Below are positions 10,496 through 18,858 of a DNA stretch of 64,000 nt, piece after piece. The stretch's first letter is position 1. Each line of letters opens with the position of its first letter. Below the pieces are notes generated by a model. It was not told the origin of the DNA. It made no database searches and saw only the letters and a program-made list of their open reading frames with translations. This DNA is from CAVTAV01 sp963732795 (GTDB lineage: Bacteria; Pseudomonadota; Alphaproteobacteria; CAVTAV01), in contig CAVTAV010000007.1 in assembly GCA_963732795.1 (NCBI GenBank), positions 124,001 through 188,000 on the forward strand, given 5' to 3'. The position numbers and the translations under genes were made by a program.

Positions 10496-11233
10496 TATAC
10501 GGGTAGCCCTCTAACCAAACTTACATAACCGCTTGGACGGTCGGAACGCGACAGCTTGGCCTCGGAGACAGGGAGATCGCGAAAGGACGGTAACAATCTC
10601 CCGTTGAAGAAGGTGTCTAAAACAATGTTTATAAACAAAATTGTGGCGAACACAAGGCACCTTTGAGCTTACTTGACGAAAACCTGGCGACTTTTGTCGA
10701 TCCCGTTTCAGTTGTGCCCGCGTTAAGATCCCGTCGCACGTCACGCTCCACATCCGGCCTATGACATGGTCCATCCGGCCTGCGAATGGACGTGGCGTCG
10801 AGCCCCCGTCGGCCGTAGATGTGTCGACAATTTCGCTTCGTGCTCCGGCAATCTGTCGGTTCATTCGGTCGAGTTGGACTGTGACACGCAAATATTTTCA
10901 TTCTCTTAATCGAAAAGCGCGGTGTCTTGTCGTCACTCTTGCCCGGACGGGCGGATGTAAGCCTCACTATTATCGTAAACCAGGAAAACTGAACCGCGCC
11001 TGAACAGGGGCGGCGCATAGGTAGGGAAAAATTTCCCACTTCGCCGGTTCAGGGCAAAAAATGCCGGTCCCGCGGAGCACGGCGGAGCGCGAAGAGGCGG
11101 CAGAGAACTCCCTGAAATTCAATGGCTTGAGGGGCGGCGTCCGGGCCTGCGCGGATGGCACGGAAACTGCACCTTCGCGGGCAGGCAAAACGCCTGCGAG
11201 CAAAAGCTCAATACACTCAGAAAGGAGACAGAA
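10496..11233. other. Long intergenic region upstream of the flagellin gene
   Basis: About 740 bases with lower GC than the surroundings and no credible gene. It contains the sigma-54-like promoter (11156-11171), a GTTTATAAAC palindrome (10627-10636) inside weaker ACAAT/ATTGT arms, and an inverted repeat GGGAAA-AA-TTTCCC (11024-11037). The region separates the divergent transferase gene from the flagellin gene and may hold enhancer sites for a FlbD/NtrC-type activator, but I cannot identify those sites. Confidence 0.6.
11156..11171 (+). promoter_or_regulatory. Sigma-54 (-24/-12) promoter of the flagellin gene
   Basis: TGGCACGGAAACTGCA matches the RpoN consensus TGGCACG-N4-TTGCA at all fixed positions except one (CTGC for TTGC), with the correct GG-GC spacing. 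It lies 62 bases before the flagellin ATG. Late flagellar genes of alphaproteobacteria such as Caulobacter are known to be RpoN-dependent, so the context agrees. Confidence 0.8.
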
Positions 11234-12061
11234 ATGCTTTCCGTCAACACGAACTCGGGCGCCTTGATCGCGCTTCAGAACCTCAATGCGACAAATATGT
11301 CATTGGAGCAAACGCAAAACCGGATCAACACCGGCCTGAAGGTCGCGGGTCCTAAGGACAACGCCGCGGTCTATCAGATTGCGCAAGGTCTGAGGGCGGA
11401 TTTGTCGGGCATGGATGCGGTAAAGCAGAGCCTCGATCGGGCCACCAGCACCGTCGACATCGCCATCGCGGGCGGGCAGTCGGTCTCCGACCTCCTGAAC
11501 CAGATGCGCGCCAAGGCGGTCGCGGCCTCCGATGCGGGTCTCGATGCCGCAAGCCGTACGGCTCTGAATAACGATTTCAAAGCGCTCCGGGATCAGATCA
11601 CGACTATCGTGAACAACGCCACCTTCAACGGGACCAATATGTTGAAGGCCAGCGGCGACAACGTGTCGGCGATCGTCAGCCCCGATGGTTCTTCGAACCT
11701 GACGGTCACGGCGGTCGATCTTAGCCTCGGCGGTGCCAATATCGGGATTACTGCGACGACTTCGTTGGGTAGTTCCTATTCGGACGCCGCGGCGGTTCTA
11801 TCGACCATCGACACGTCGATCGATGCGGTGAATGCGGCTCTCGGCAAGCTGGGCACGGGGGCGAATGCTCTCGACAACCAGCGCAGCTTCGCCAATAAGC
11901 TGTCCGACACGATCGAGACCGGCATCGGCAATCTCGTCGACGCCGATCTGGCCAAGGAGAGTGCGAACTTGCAGGCTCTGCAGGTCAAGCAGCAGCTTGG
12001 CGTTCAGGCGCTGTCGATCGCCAACCAGGCGCCCCAGGTTCTCCTCTCGCTGTTCCGATAG
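11234..12061 (+). CDS. Short-type flagellin
   Basis: 275-residue flagellin. The N-terminal D0/D1 helices (MLSVNTNSGALIALQNLNAT, QNRINTGLKV, DNAAVYQIAQGLRADLSGMD) and C-terminal D1/D0 helices (IDTSIDAVNAALGKLGTGAN, NLVDADLAKESANLQALQV, QQLGVQALSIANQAPQVLLS, ending FR) are directly joined by a small middle domain, so the variable D2/D3 domains are largely missing. This is the size of Caulobacter flagellins. There is no signal peptide, as expected for export through the flagellar type III apparatus. A strong ribosome-binding site (AAGGAGA) precedes ATG 11234. It is a monocistronic unit between a sigma-54-like promoter and a hairpin terminator; no other flagellar gene is adjacent. Confidence 0.95.
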   Translation: MLSVNTNSGALIALQNLNATNMSLEQTQNRINTGLKVAGPKDNAAVYQIAQGLRADLSGMDAVKQSLDRATSTVDIAIAGGQSVSDLLNQMRAKAVAASDAGLDAASRTALNNDFKALRDQITTIVNNATFNGTNMLKASGDNVSAIVSPDGSSNLTVTAVDLSLGGANIGITATTSLGSSYSDAAAVLSTIDTSIDAVNAALGKLGTGANALDNQRSFANKLSDTIETGIGNLVDADLAKESANLQALQVKQQLGVQALSIANQAPQVLLSLFR

Positions 12062-12070
12062 GACTTCATG

Positions 12071-12110
12071 GACGGGGCCGGCTTCGGCCGGCTCCGTCCA
12101 TGGCCCTTTT
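12071..12110 (+). terminator. Rho-independent terminator of the flagellin gene
   Basis: A near-perfect 12-base-pair stem GACGGGGCCGGC / GCCGGCTCCGTC (12071-12082 with 12087-12098) closed by a stable TTCG tetraloop, beginning nine bases after the flagellin stop. A short T-rich tract (CCCTTTTCTT) follows about ten bases later. Confidence 0.8.
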
Positions 12111-12123
12111 CTTCCGACTTCGT

Positions 12124-12774
12124 CTAGCCGGGCAGCGCGCCGTCGAGATTCTCGAGATCGTTGATGACGCGCCAGTGGCCGCCGCCGCGCTCGACCCGCT
12201 GCTGCCAGGCTTTGAGCCGGCCCATATATTCGCGCGGATCGATATTGTCGCTCGTCAGCTTGGTGACGTTGAGCGCGACCACGTCGAAACCCTTGAGATC
12301 GAGCGGGATGTCCCGGACATAGCCCTTCTCCAGATCCTCCTTCAGGTCGGAGAAGATCAGGATGGTCTTATGGCCGGGCTTCACCTCGTCCAGATGCTCG
12401 ATCGCCTGCAGCATGCCGCCGGTGATGTCGGTATGGCTCGATGCCTTCACCGAATTGACGAATTTGGAGACGACGTCGCGGAAATCCCGCTTCTGGCGGT
12501 TCGCGACCGACGGGCGGTCGTCGAAATTGACCATCGCGACGATGTCCTTCTCGGTGAAGCTCGCGGTGTCGACCCGTGCGACCGCGAAGGAGTCTCCCGG
12601 CTGCAGCTTGCGAGAGCACCACATCGACGATGTGCTGCGCCTTGTCGAGCTGCTCGGGCATAGGTCCCGGAGGTATCCATCAGGAGATAGATGCCCTGTT
12701 ATGGGGCTCGCCTGCGCCGCAGCCCCGAGCATCAGGGCGGCGGCAAGGCCGAGCCAGGCGCGGCGCGGGGTCAT
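12124..12774 (-). CDS. Exported von Willebrand A-like protein, frameshifted near the N-terminus
   Basis: About 217 residues. The start MTPRRAWLGLAAALMLGAAAQA is a Sec signal peptide. Joining frames gives YLLMDTSGTYAEQLDKAQHI, in which DTSGT resembles the metal-binding DxSxS of VWA domains. Then come LQPGDSFAVARVDTASFTEK, HTDITGGMLQAIEHLDEVKP (the threonine/glycine block) and HKTILIFSDLKEDLEKGYVR, with ILIFSDL as the expected fourth strand. Frame breaks lie near 12605 and 12660-12700. Its ATG overlaps the stop of the upstream membrane-protein gene by four bases (ATGA), so the two are translationally coupled. Function unknown; I do not recognise the specific family. Confidence 0.65.
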   Translation of the reverse strand: MTPRRAWLGLAAALMLGAAAQASPITGHLSPDGYLRDLCPSSSTRRSTSSMWCSRKLQPGDSFAVARVDTASFTEKDIVAMVNFDDRPSVANRQKRDFRDVVSKFVNSVKASSHTDITGGMLQAIEHLDEVKPGHKTILIFSDLKEDLEKGYVRDIPLDLKGFDVVALNVTKLTSDNIDPREYMGRLKAWQQRVERGGGHWRVINDLENLDGALPG

Positions 12775-14209
12775 TGCTGCCTCCGCGAGAGCGCGCGCGA
12801 AGCCCGGTCGGCGACGCGGCTCTTGATCGTGGTCTCGAGCCAGAGCGGACCGAAGATCAGCACGTCATAGGCTTCGACCAGCACCGCCGCCGCCATAGCG
12901 GCAGGCCGTCGCCAGCAGCCGAAGCAGGAAGGCGAAGGCCTTGAGGAATCCCGCCGCGGCCGCGCCGAAGACATTGCGCGAGGACAGCACGAAGGTTTCG
13001 AGCGGGATGGCCACGAAGATCAGCGCGAAAGGCAGCACGAAGCCCATGCCCATCTGCGCCACCATGGTGATCCACTGGAACGAGCGACTGCATGTCGCTC
13101 GTCCGGCCGCGCCGCCGCGCAGGATGGCGTTGGTCGCGAGCTCGTCCTGCAGCAGCATCTCGCGCATATAGGCGAGGCCGACCTCGACGCAGGCGAGCGC
13201 CAGAAGGATCGCGAAGGTCGCCCAGATCATGCGCACGCCGCGTCTTGTCGGGCAGCGCGCCGATGATCGGGAACAGCCGCGTGATCCGGAGCGATTCCAT
13301 CAGGAACAGGCCCATGGACATCTCGACGAAGATGATCACCAGCGCGGCGATATCGGCCGTGCGGAACCCGCCGACCATGTTCGTGCCGCCGACCATCTCC
13401 GACATCGGCCGGGCGATCAGGCTGAAATTGATCATCGCGCCGCCGACCGCAACCGAGAGCACCGCCGCCGCGATGATGAAATGGACCAGCGAGGACGCCG
13501 CGAGCGTGCGCTCGGCGCGCTCGGTGTCCTGGATGATGTTCTGATAATCGTCCATGTGACGGTCGATCGATTCCGAGCGCTTCAGCAGGCTCTTCACGTT
13601 GCGATCGACCTTGGTGAGGCCGTCGGCGACCTGCCGCCATTTCGGCATCATTTTATTGAGATGCTTGTGCCGCTCGGTGCTGGCCTCGCGGTACGCCGCG
13701 ATCGCTTCCTCTTCGGCCTCGACCATGGAGCCATGGATAAGCCCCAGGATCTTGCCGATCGCCGGGTTGTCCCTGTTGGGAATATTGGCGACGGCGTTGA
13801 CCGCCTCGGACCAGCCCGGCGGCGGGGGAGGGGTCTCGCTGCTCTTGGCGTAATCCTCCTCGATCTCGGCGACGCAATCGCTCAAGCCCCGATGAAGCGC
13901 GGGATAATGCACGAGGTCGCGCTTGACCGTGGCGTCGATCCGCTCGAACTCGCGCTCGATGGTCCGCTCCGCCTCCTCGCGGCCGGCGGCCAGCAGGACC
14001 TCGCGGTTGCGCGCGGCGAGGCGGTCATGGGCCATGGTCACCGCCTTGGCGGCGAGCCGGAAGCCATTGTGAAGGGCCTGGGCGAGGCTCAGGATCATCC
14101 GATGCGCCGGCTGACGCGCCAGATAGAGAAGAGCTGCCAGCGTGAACACCCAGGCCAGCGCCGACAAGATGCCGTTTGACGAAAGGTAAAACGAATCCGG
14201 GAGGGTCAT
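12771..14209 (-). CDS. Uncharacterised polytopic membrane protein with large coiled-coil region, frameshifted
   Basis: About 480 residues once frames are joined. One N-terminal membrane helix (residues about 14-31) is followed by a roughly 210-residue soluble, charged, helical segment (for example EAERTIEREFERIDATVKRD, WRQVADGLTKVDRNVKSLLK, DDYQNIIQDTERAERTLAAS). Four or five membrane helices then follow (SSLVHFIIAAAVLSVAVGGA; ADIAALVIIFVEMSMGLFLM; WATFAILLALACVEVGLAYM; QMGMGFVLPFALIFVAIPLE; a last one near the end). Frame breaks are near 13240 and 12900. It overlaps the downstream VWA-like gene by four bases. I do not recognise the family; a scaffold or sensor working with the exported VWA-like protein is only inference. 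Confidence 0.6.
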
Positions 14210-14439
14210 AATCCGACTCCGACTATATTGCGGTCCCCAAAACGCGGAAGAAATGGATTTTTCGTATTATTGGTTGCCGATCGCTTAATCGAATGTGGCG
14301 ATATTGTGATTTTTAAATAGTCGCGGAAAAGGAAGAAAGTCCTCACAACTTTCCTTCAAATTCGACTTGTTTTGACTCAGCCTATATTTGCCGCACTGCA
14401 ACCGCACGGCAGAGTTAATTTCGGGATTGCTTGGGCTGA

Positions 14440-14928
14440 TCAGTCGCCGGGGCGCAGCGCCGCCATGGCGTCGAGGATCGCGCGCCACCAGTTGCCGGTC
14501 ATGGAGAGGAATTGGTCCTCGGGCAGGCGGTGACGGACCGGATGATCCTGGGGCAGGGCTTCCCAGCCGCGATGCTCGACAATGACCCTTGTGCCGCTCT
14601 CGGTCGGTCGAAACCGGATTTCAACCTCGGTCTTCTCGCCGGGCTTGTAGTTGTTGGTATGCCAATCGAGCACGATCCGCTCGCCCGGCTCCCAAATGCG
14701 GATGGTCGCGAACACGGCGGGCGGTGTACCGTCGTCGAAGGTCTGTACCAGCCGGCCGCCCACGCCGGGCTCGAACGCCATGCGGCTGTTCTTTTTGGGC
14801 CGCATCCGATAGGCGGGGCCATGCTGCCACCAGAGGTCGACGTCCTTGGTGAAGAGGTCGAACGCATCGTCTGGCTCCAGAGTGACGCGCACCGATACCA
14901 TCACGGCGGCGGTCATGGGCGCATTCAC
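14440..14928 (-). CDS. SRPBCC (AHSA1-type) domain protein
   Basis: About 162 residues. The START/Bet v1-like fold is recognisable from VRVTLEPDDAFDLFTKDVDL, WWQHGPAYRMRP, EPGVGGRLVQTFDDGTP, IRIWEPGERIVLDWH, TEVEIRFRPTESGTRVIVEH and the terminal WWRAILDAMAALRPGD. Such proteins are commonly paired with an ArsR regulator, as here: the GTG start (14928) overlaps the ArsR stop by four bases. A later ATG (MTAAVMVSVR) is an alternative start. Ligand and function are unknown. Confidence 0.88.
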   Translation of the reverse strand: MNAPMTAAVMVSVRVTLEPDDAFDLFTKDVDLWWQHGPAYRMRPKKNSRMAFEPGVGGRLVQTFDDGTPPAVFATIRIWEPGERIVLDWHTNNYKPGEKTEVEIRFRPTESGTRVIVEHRGWEALPQDHPVRHRLPEDQFLSMTGNWWRAILDAMAALRPGD

Positions 14929-15278
14929 GGCGCCGATCCCTTGCCGCGCTTCTCGGCATGGGCCTTGAACGCCGCGAGCTGGTCGTTCCAGAACGATTGG
15001 ACTTCTTCGAGCCAGGCTTCCAGCGCCGCAAAGGGCTCCCGGCGCAGCGAATAGAGCCGGATCCGCGAATCCTCCGCCGGGCTTTCCTCCTCGACAAGGC
15101 CGGAGAGCCGCAGCACGCGCAGATGCCGACTCATGGCGGGTCGGCTCATGCCCGCGAGCGCGGCAATCTCGCCGGCGGGCCGGGGGCCCGAGCGCAGAGT
15201 GTCGACGACGAAGCGCCGGGTCGGATCGGCGAGTGCTGCGATGGTCGCATCGACGGGAGAAGACGCGGTCCCGGTCAT
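14925..15278 (-). CDS. ArsR-family winged-helix transcriptional regulator
   Basis: 117 residues with an ArsR HTH: IAALADPTRRFVVDTLRSGP, GEIAALAGMSRPAMSRHLRV (helix-turn-helix) and LRLSGLVEEESPAEDSRIRL (wing). No cysteine metal site is visible, so it belongs to the non-metal group that accompanies SRPBCC proteins. Its ATG overlaps the upstream VOC stop (ATGA) and its stop overlaps the SRPBCC start, showing a tightly coupled operon. It probably autoregulates the operon, perhaps through the AT-rich inverted repeat at 16365-16396. Confidence 0.9.
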   Translation of the reverse strand: MTGTASSPVDATIAALADPTRRFVVDTLRSGPRPAGEIAALAGMSRPAMSRHLRVLRLSGLVEEESPAEDSRIRLYSLRREPFAALEAWLEEVQSFWNDQLAAFKAHAEKRGKGSAP

Positions 15279-15736
15279 GTGACCTTTCCCGTCTTCAGGC
15301 CGAGACCCATCTTATCGGCGACTTCGTCGAGCGGCACGTCTTCGACGAACTGATTGAACGTCCAGTTATGGCCTTCGGGATCGATGGCGACGTAGCACTT
15401 CTCGCCATAGGGCGCGAGGTCGGGCTCCATGCGTATCCTGGCGCCGGCCGCCTTGGCCCGGGCATAATGCGCATCGACGTCACGCACGTCGACATGAAGC
15501 CGTTGCGTGTTGACGCCTCCGAGCGCCTTCGGGCTCTTGATGATGCCGTCAAAGCCGCCGGGGCCGAGCATGAGCCGGTTGCCTTCATACTCCACCTCTG
15601 CATGGACGATCGCCCCGCTGGAATCGGTCAGGCAGAAGGTCGTCTCGAAGCCGAAAGCCCGCTCCAGCCAATCGAGAGCCGCCTTGGGATCCTCATAGCA
15701 GAGCGAGGGATGAAATCTCAGCGAGCGTTTTGTCAT
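15275..15736 (-). CDS. VOC-superfamily (glyoxalase-like) protein, copy 1
   Basis: 153 residues of the vicinal-oxygen-chelate fold, PhnB-like subtype: FHPSLCYEDPKAALDWLERA, FGFETTFCLTDSSGAIVHAE, YEGNRLMLGPGGFDGI, NTQRLHVDVRDVDAHYARAK and YVAIDPEGHNWTFNQFVEDV. It is clearly paralogous to the VOC protein at 15888-16343 (shared ALDWLERAFGFETT, GGANTQ/GGVNTQ, DVDAHY/DLDAHY blocks). ATG start at 15736. The substrate is unknown. Confidence 0.88.
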   Translation of the reverse strand: MTKRSLRFHPSLCYEDPKAALDWLERAFGFETTFCLTDSSGAIVHAEVEYEGNRLMLGPGGFDGIIKSPKALGGVNTQRLHVDVRDVDAHYARAKAAGARIRMEPDLAPYGEKCYVAIDPEGHNWTFNQFVEDVPLDEVADKMGLGLKTGKVT

Positions 15737-15766
15737 CTCACAATCCTTTCGTCTTTCACTCCCGCT

Positions 15767-15891
15767 CTAGGGAGCGGCCCGCAAGAGGACTTGGGCCGTC
15801 TCCTCGGGCATCTCGAGCATCATGTCGTGCCCGCAAGCGAGCTCTTCCATCCGCCCGCCCAGCCGCCGTGCACGAGAACGAATGTCGTCAT
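15767..15891 (-). pseudogene. Alpha/beta-hydrolase remnant with the central part deleted
   Basis: The ATG at 15891 overlaps the stop of the upstream VOC gene (ATGA) and starts MTTFVLVHGGWAGG, the typical first strand and oxyanion HGGW motif of an alpha/beta hydrolase. After about 14 codons another frame gives EELACGHDMMLEMPEETAQV and a stop at 15767, which looks like the very C-terminus of such an enzyme, containing the catalytic histidine (GHD). The roughly 200 residues between, including the nucleophile elbow, are absent. The junction lies in a GGGCGGGCGG run. It is therefore an internally deleted gene, or an assembly collapse, within the operon. Confidence 0.65.
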
Positions 15892-16343
15892 TTCTTCCTC
15901 CGAAGCTCGACCTTGAGGCCGATTGCCTTGCCGGCATCCACGATTGGAACCTCGCGCACCTCCTGGCCGAACGACCAGACATGGCCTTCGGGGTCGCTCG
16001 CCCGATAGGTCTTGGAGCCGTAGAACTGCTCCGCCGGCTCGGCCACGATCGTCGCGCCGGCCGCCTTGGCTCGGGTGTAATGGGCGTCGAGATCGGAGAC
16101 GCCGAGATGGATGGACTGGGTGTTCGCGCCGCCGAGCGTCCTCGGGCTTTTGGCGAAATCCGACCAGCCGCCCGGCCCGACCATGATCCGGTTGCCCTCG
16201 GCCTCCATCTCGGCATGGACGACATGACCGCCATCGTCGGTGATACGCATGGTGGTCTCGAAGCCGAAGGCGCGTTCGAGCCAATCGAGCGCGGCGGCCG
16301 GATCCTCGTAATAGGCGGCCGAGGTGCAGGTGTTTGTGGGCAT
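15888..16343 (-). CDS. VOC-superfamily (glyoxalase-like) protein, copy 2
   Basis: About 151 residues, paralogue of copy 1: SAAYYEDPAAALDWLERAFG, HVVHAEMEAEGNRIMVGPGG, IHLGVSDLDAHYTRAKAAGA, YRASDPEGHVWSFGQEVREV, ending VELRRKK. I choose ATG 16343 (MPTNTCTS); a TTG six codons upstream is the alternative. It is the first gene of the VOC-hydrolase-VOC-ArsR-SRPBCC operon and has an AT-rich inverted repeat just upstream. Function unknown. Confidence 0.86.
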   Translation of the reverse strand: MPTNTCTSAAYYEDPAAALDWLERAFGFETTMRITDDGGHVVHAEMEAEGNRIMVGPGGWSDFAKSPRTLGGANTQSIHLGVSDLDAHYTRAKAAGATIVAEPAEQFYGSKTYRASDPEGHVWSFGQEVREVPIVDAGKAIGLKVELRRKK

Positions 16344-16364
16344 GGCCTTATCCTTCGCCAATGA

Positions 16365-16396
16365 GATAATAATTAATGATATAGTAAACTATTATC
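16365..16396 (-). promoter_or_regulatory. AT-rich inverted repeat before the VOC/ArsR operon, likely operator
   Basis: GATAATA (16365-16371) is mirrored by TATTATC (16390-16396), and ATAGT-AA-ACTAT (16381-16392) forms a second inverted repeat inside. The segment is strikingly AT-rich against the GC-rich surroundings and sits just before the first gene of an operon that encodes an ArsR regulator. Binding by that regulator is inferred. Confidence 0.5.
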
Positions 16397-16504
16397 CAGA
16401 TTTGGGAGGGTTGTCAAGGGCAGGGGATGGCGCCCCCAAAAGCATCGAGGGGCCGGATGCGGGCAGCATCCGACCCCTCGGGATCGCCTTGAACTGAGGC
16501 TGGA

Positions 16505-18173
16505 TTATGCCTTCGTTGCCTCGGCATAGGCCATGCGGGCGGCCTTGTCGGGGTCCTTCTCCACATGGCTGTCGACGTTGAGGATCATGGTGTTGCGGGC
16601 CTTGGCCGTGTAGGCGGGCCAGTCGGGGAGCTTCGGTGTGCTGGGATTGCCGGTGCGCGCGAAGGCGGCCCAGGCGGCCATGATCCGGCCGGAGAGAGCC
16701 TGGGTCTCCGCGTTGTCGGGCACCATATAGGTCGCCTTCTTGATGCTGCCGAACACGAAGGGAAGCTCCAGCGTGTGCATGGCATAGACATGCCCGCCCA
16801 TCAGCGGCGTCTCCCAATCGAAGCGGTACATATGGACCGGCGCGGCCTGGGCCGATTTGCGGTCGGCCAAGGTGATGCTGCCGTCCCGCATCGCCTGATC
16901 CGACACCATGGTCAGGTAGAGCTTCCAGGGCGAGGCCTTGGGATCGGCCTTCTGATAGGCCTTGATCACCTTATCGACCATCTTGGCGTTGAAGCGCGGC
17001 GTCTGGGTGAGGCGCTTCTTGAGGTCGTCCTCGGTCATGTCGGGTTGAGCGGCCGGGCCGCGCATGAAGAAGCCCATCTCGGTGTGGTTGGTGCCGATCA
17101 GAAGCGGAATATCCGCGGTCTGCGCGGGCGCGTCCGGCGTGAACGGATCGCGGGTCAGAGAGATTCCATCCACGATCGGGCTGAACGCGCCACCCCCGCC
17201 GAAGCCGCCGCCCATCTTGCGGAGCGCCTGCTGGTAGGCGGCGAACAGCTTGTCCTGCGGGACCATCTGCAGGTCCTTGGCTTTGTCCTTGGAGATGTCG
17301 AGGACGTCGAGGAGGGCGAGGGTGCCTTTCTCGGTCGCCTCGGGCCGGCCCATGGTAAGCCCCGGGCCGCTCTCGATGATCGCCTTGTGGACGAGGCCCT
17401 TGGCCATCGGCGAGGCCAGCAGCCACGAGACCTTCATGCCGCCGCCGGATTCGCCGAAAATCGTGACGTTCCCCGGATCGCCGCCGAAGCTCGCGATATT
17501 GTCGCGCACCCATTCGAGGCATCGGACGCAATCGAGCATGCCGGCATTGCCCGAGGTTTCGAAGCCGCTCGGGATGACGCCGCCGAGATAGGTGTAGCCG
17601 AACACGTTCAGCCGGTGATTGACGGTCACCAGGACGACATTCTCGGTCTTGGCCAGATTCTCGCCCTGATAGGCGTTGATCGAGCCCGAGCCGCGTCGAA
17701 TAGCCGCCGCCATGGAAGAACACCATGACCGGCCGCTTTCCGGCGGCGTCCACGCCCGAGGTGTAGACGTTGAGCCGCAGGCAGTCCTCGTTCTGGGGCG
17801 TGCCGGCGGGATCGGTGCCGATGCCGATCTCTTTCGGCGCCGGCGCGGTGGACAGCCTCTGCGGTGCGGACGGGCCGAATTCGAAGGCATCCCAGACGCC
17901 GAGCCACCCCTGCGGCTTCTTCGGCGGCATGAAGCGGTTTTCGCCGCCGGTGGGCGCGCCGTAGCGGATGCCGCGGAAGATATAGACGTCGTTGTCGACG
18001 AGGCCGCGAATCTTGCCGCCTTCGACCTCGACGGTCGGTCCTTCGAGATAGGACGAAAAGGCGAGCGCGTTGCGGCCGACGCCGAGAACGAGCGCCGAGG
18101 CGCCGCCCGCAGCCGCGGACTGTTTCAGGAATTTACGGCGATTGGATGTCGTCGAGAAAAGCGTGTCGGCCAT
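16505..18173 (-). CDS. Tat-exported carboxylesterase type B (para-nitrobenzyl-esterase-like), one frameshift
   Basis: About 556 residues. The N-terminus carries a Tat signal (SNRRKFLKQSAAAGGASAL). The esterase domain includes VYIFRGIRYGAPTGGENRFM, PQNEDCLRLNVYTSG, KRPVMVFFHGGGYSTG (oxyanion hole), VLVTVNHRLNVFGYTYLG, GNVTIFGESGGGMKVSWLL (nucleophile serine in GESGGG) and LLIGTNHTEMGFFM. A late FDWETPLMGGHVYAMHTLEL supplies the catalytic histidine. The single frame break is near 17695. The enzyme is expected in the periplasm; its ester substrate is unknown. It is followed on the same strand by a DUF1993 gene after a gap. Confidence 0.88.
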
Positions 18174-18269
18174 GTTCCCCCTCCGGTCGATTTGATCGCT
18201 GCGACATTATTAGAGTTAACACGACCCTAGACCGTTTTGCCTTCGCCCTCCACACCGGATTGCCGGGTC

Positions 18270-18778
18270 TCAGGCGGCCCCGAGGAAATCCCGCTTGCCG
18301 ATATCGACGCCGTTCGCGCGCAGGATGTCGTAGGCGGTCGCGGCGTGGAAGAAGACGTTGGGGATCACGAAGCCCAGAAGATAGGGCTGGCCTTTGAAGT
18401 CCACGGTGTTGGGGCCGAGCTTCAACGTGATCGTGCGGTCCTCGGAGCCGTCGATCTGCTCCGCCTTGAAGGTGCCCAGATAATCGGCGGTCTTTTTGAT
18501 CCGCGCGAGGATGTCGTCCATGGTCTTCTCGTCGTCGGCCCAGGCCGGCGGCTCCACGCCCGCCAGCCGGGCAACGCCGCCCTTGGCGGTGTCCGAGACG
18601 ATTTGGATCTGGCGCGAGAGCGGGATACATGTCGGCGATGATGCGGCAGCCCAGGAAGACGTCCGGGTCCATCTTCTTGGCCTCGGCATGGGTGCGGGCC
18701 TTGTCGAGAATGGCGGTGAGATTGGTCGAGCACGCGAGTGAAAACAGGCACCGATGCCTGATACATCGATATCGTCAC
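18270..18778 (-). CDS. DUF1993 family protein, two frameshifts
   Basis: About 169 residues when frames are joined. It starts VTISMYQASVPVFTRVLDQL and continues ILDKARTHAEAKKMDPDVFL, GCRIIADMYPLSRQIQIVSD, TAKGGVARLAGVEPPAWADD, FKGQPYLLGFVIPNVFFHAA and YDILRANGVDIGKRDFLG. This fits the DUF1993 family, whose DinB-like four-helix fold is of unknown function. I use the GTG at 18778 because AGGAGA lies at the right distance. Frame breaks are near 18715 and 18625. It lies between the ubiG and carboxylesterase genes with no visible functional link. Confidence 0.82.
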
Positions 18779-18858
18779 GGGAAATTCTCCTGATGGAGGG
18801 ATGGTGAAACGCGGCCGGATCATATCGCGCCGCCGGCCATGTCTCTCCAAGAGGGTCG

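Noticed and set aside
10629..11267. Small open frames upstream of the flagellin gene
   Set aside because: They overlap each other on both strands, lack ribosome-binding sites and cross the sigma-54-like promoter and the flagellin start.
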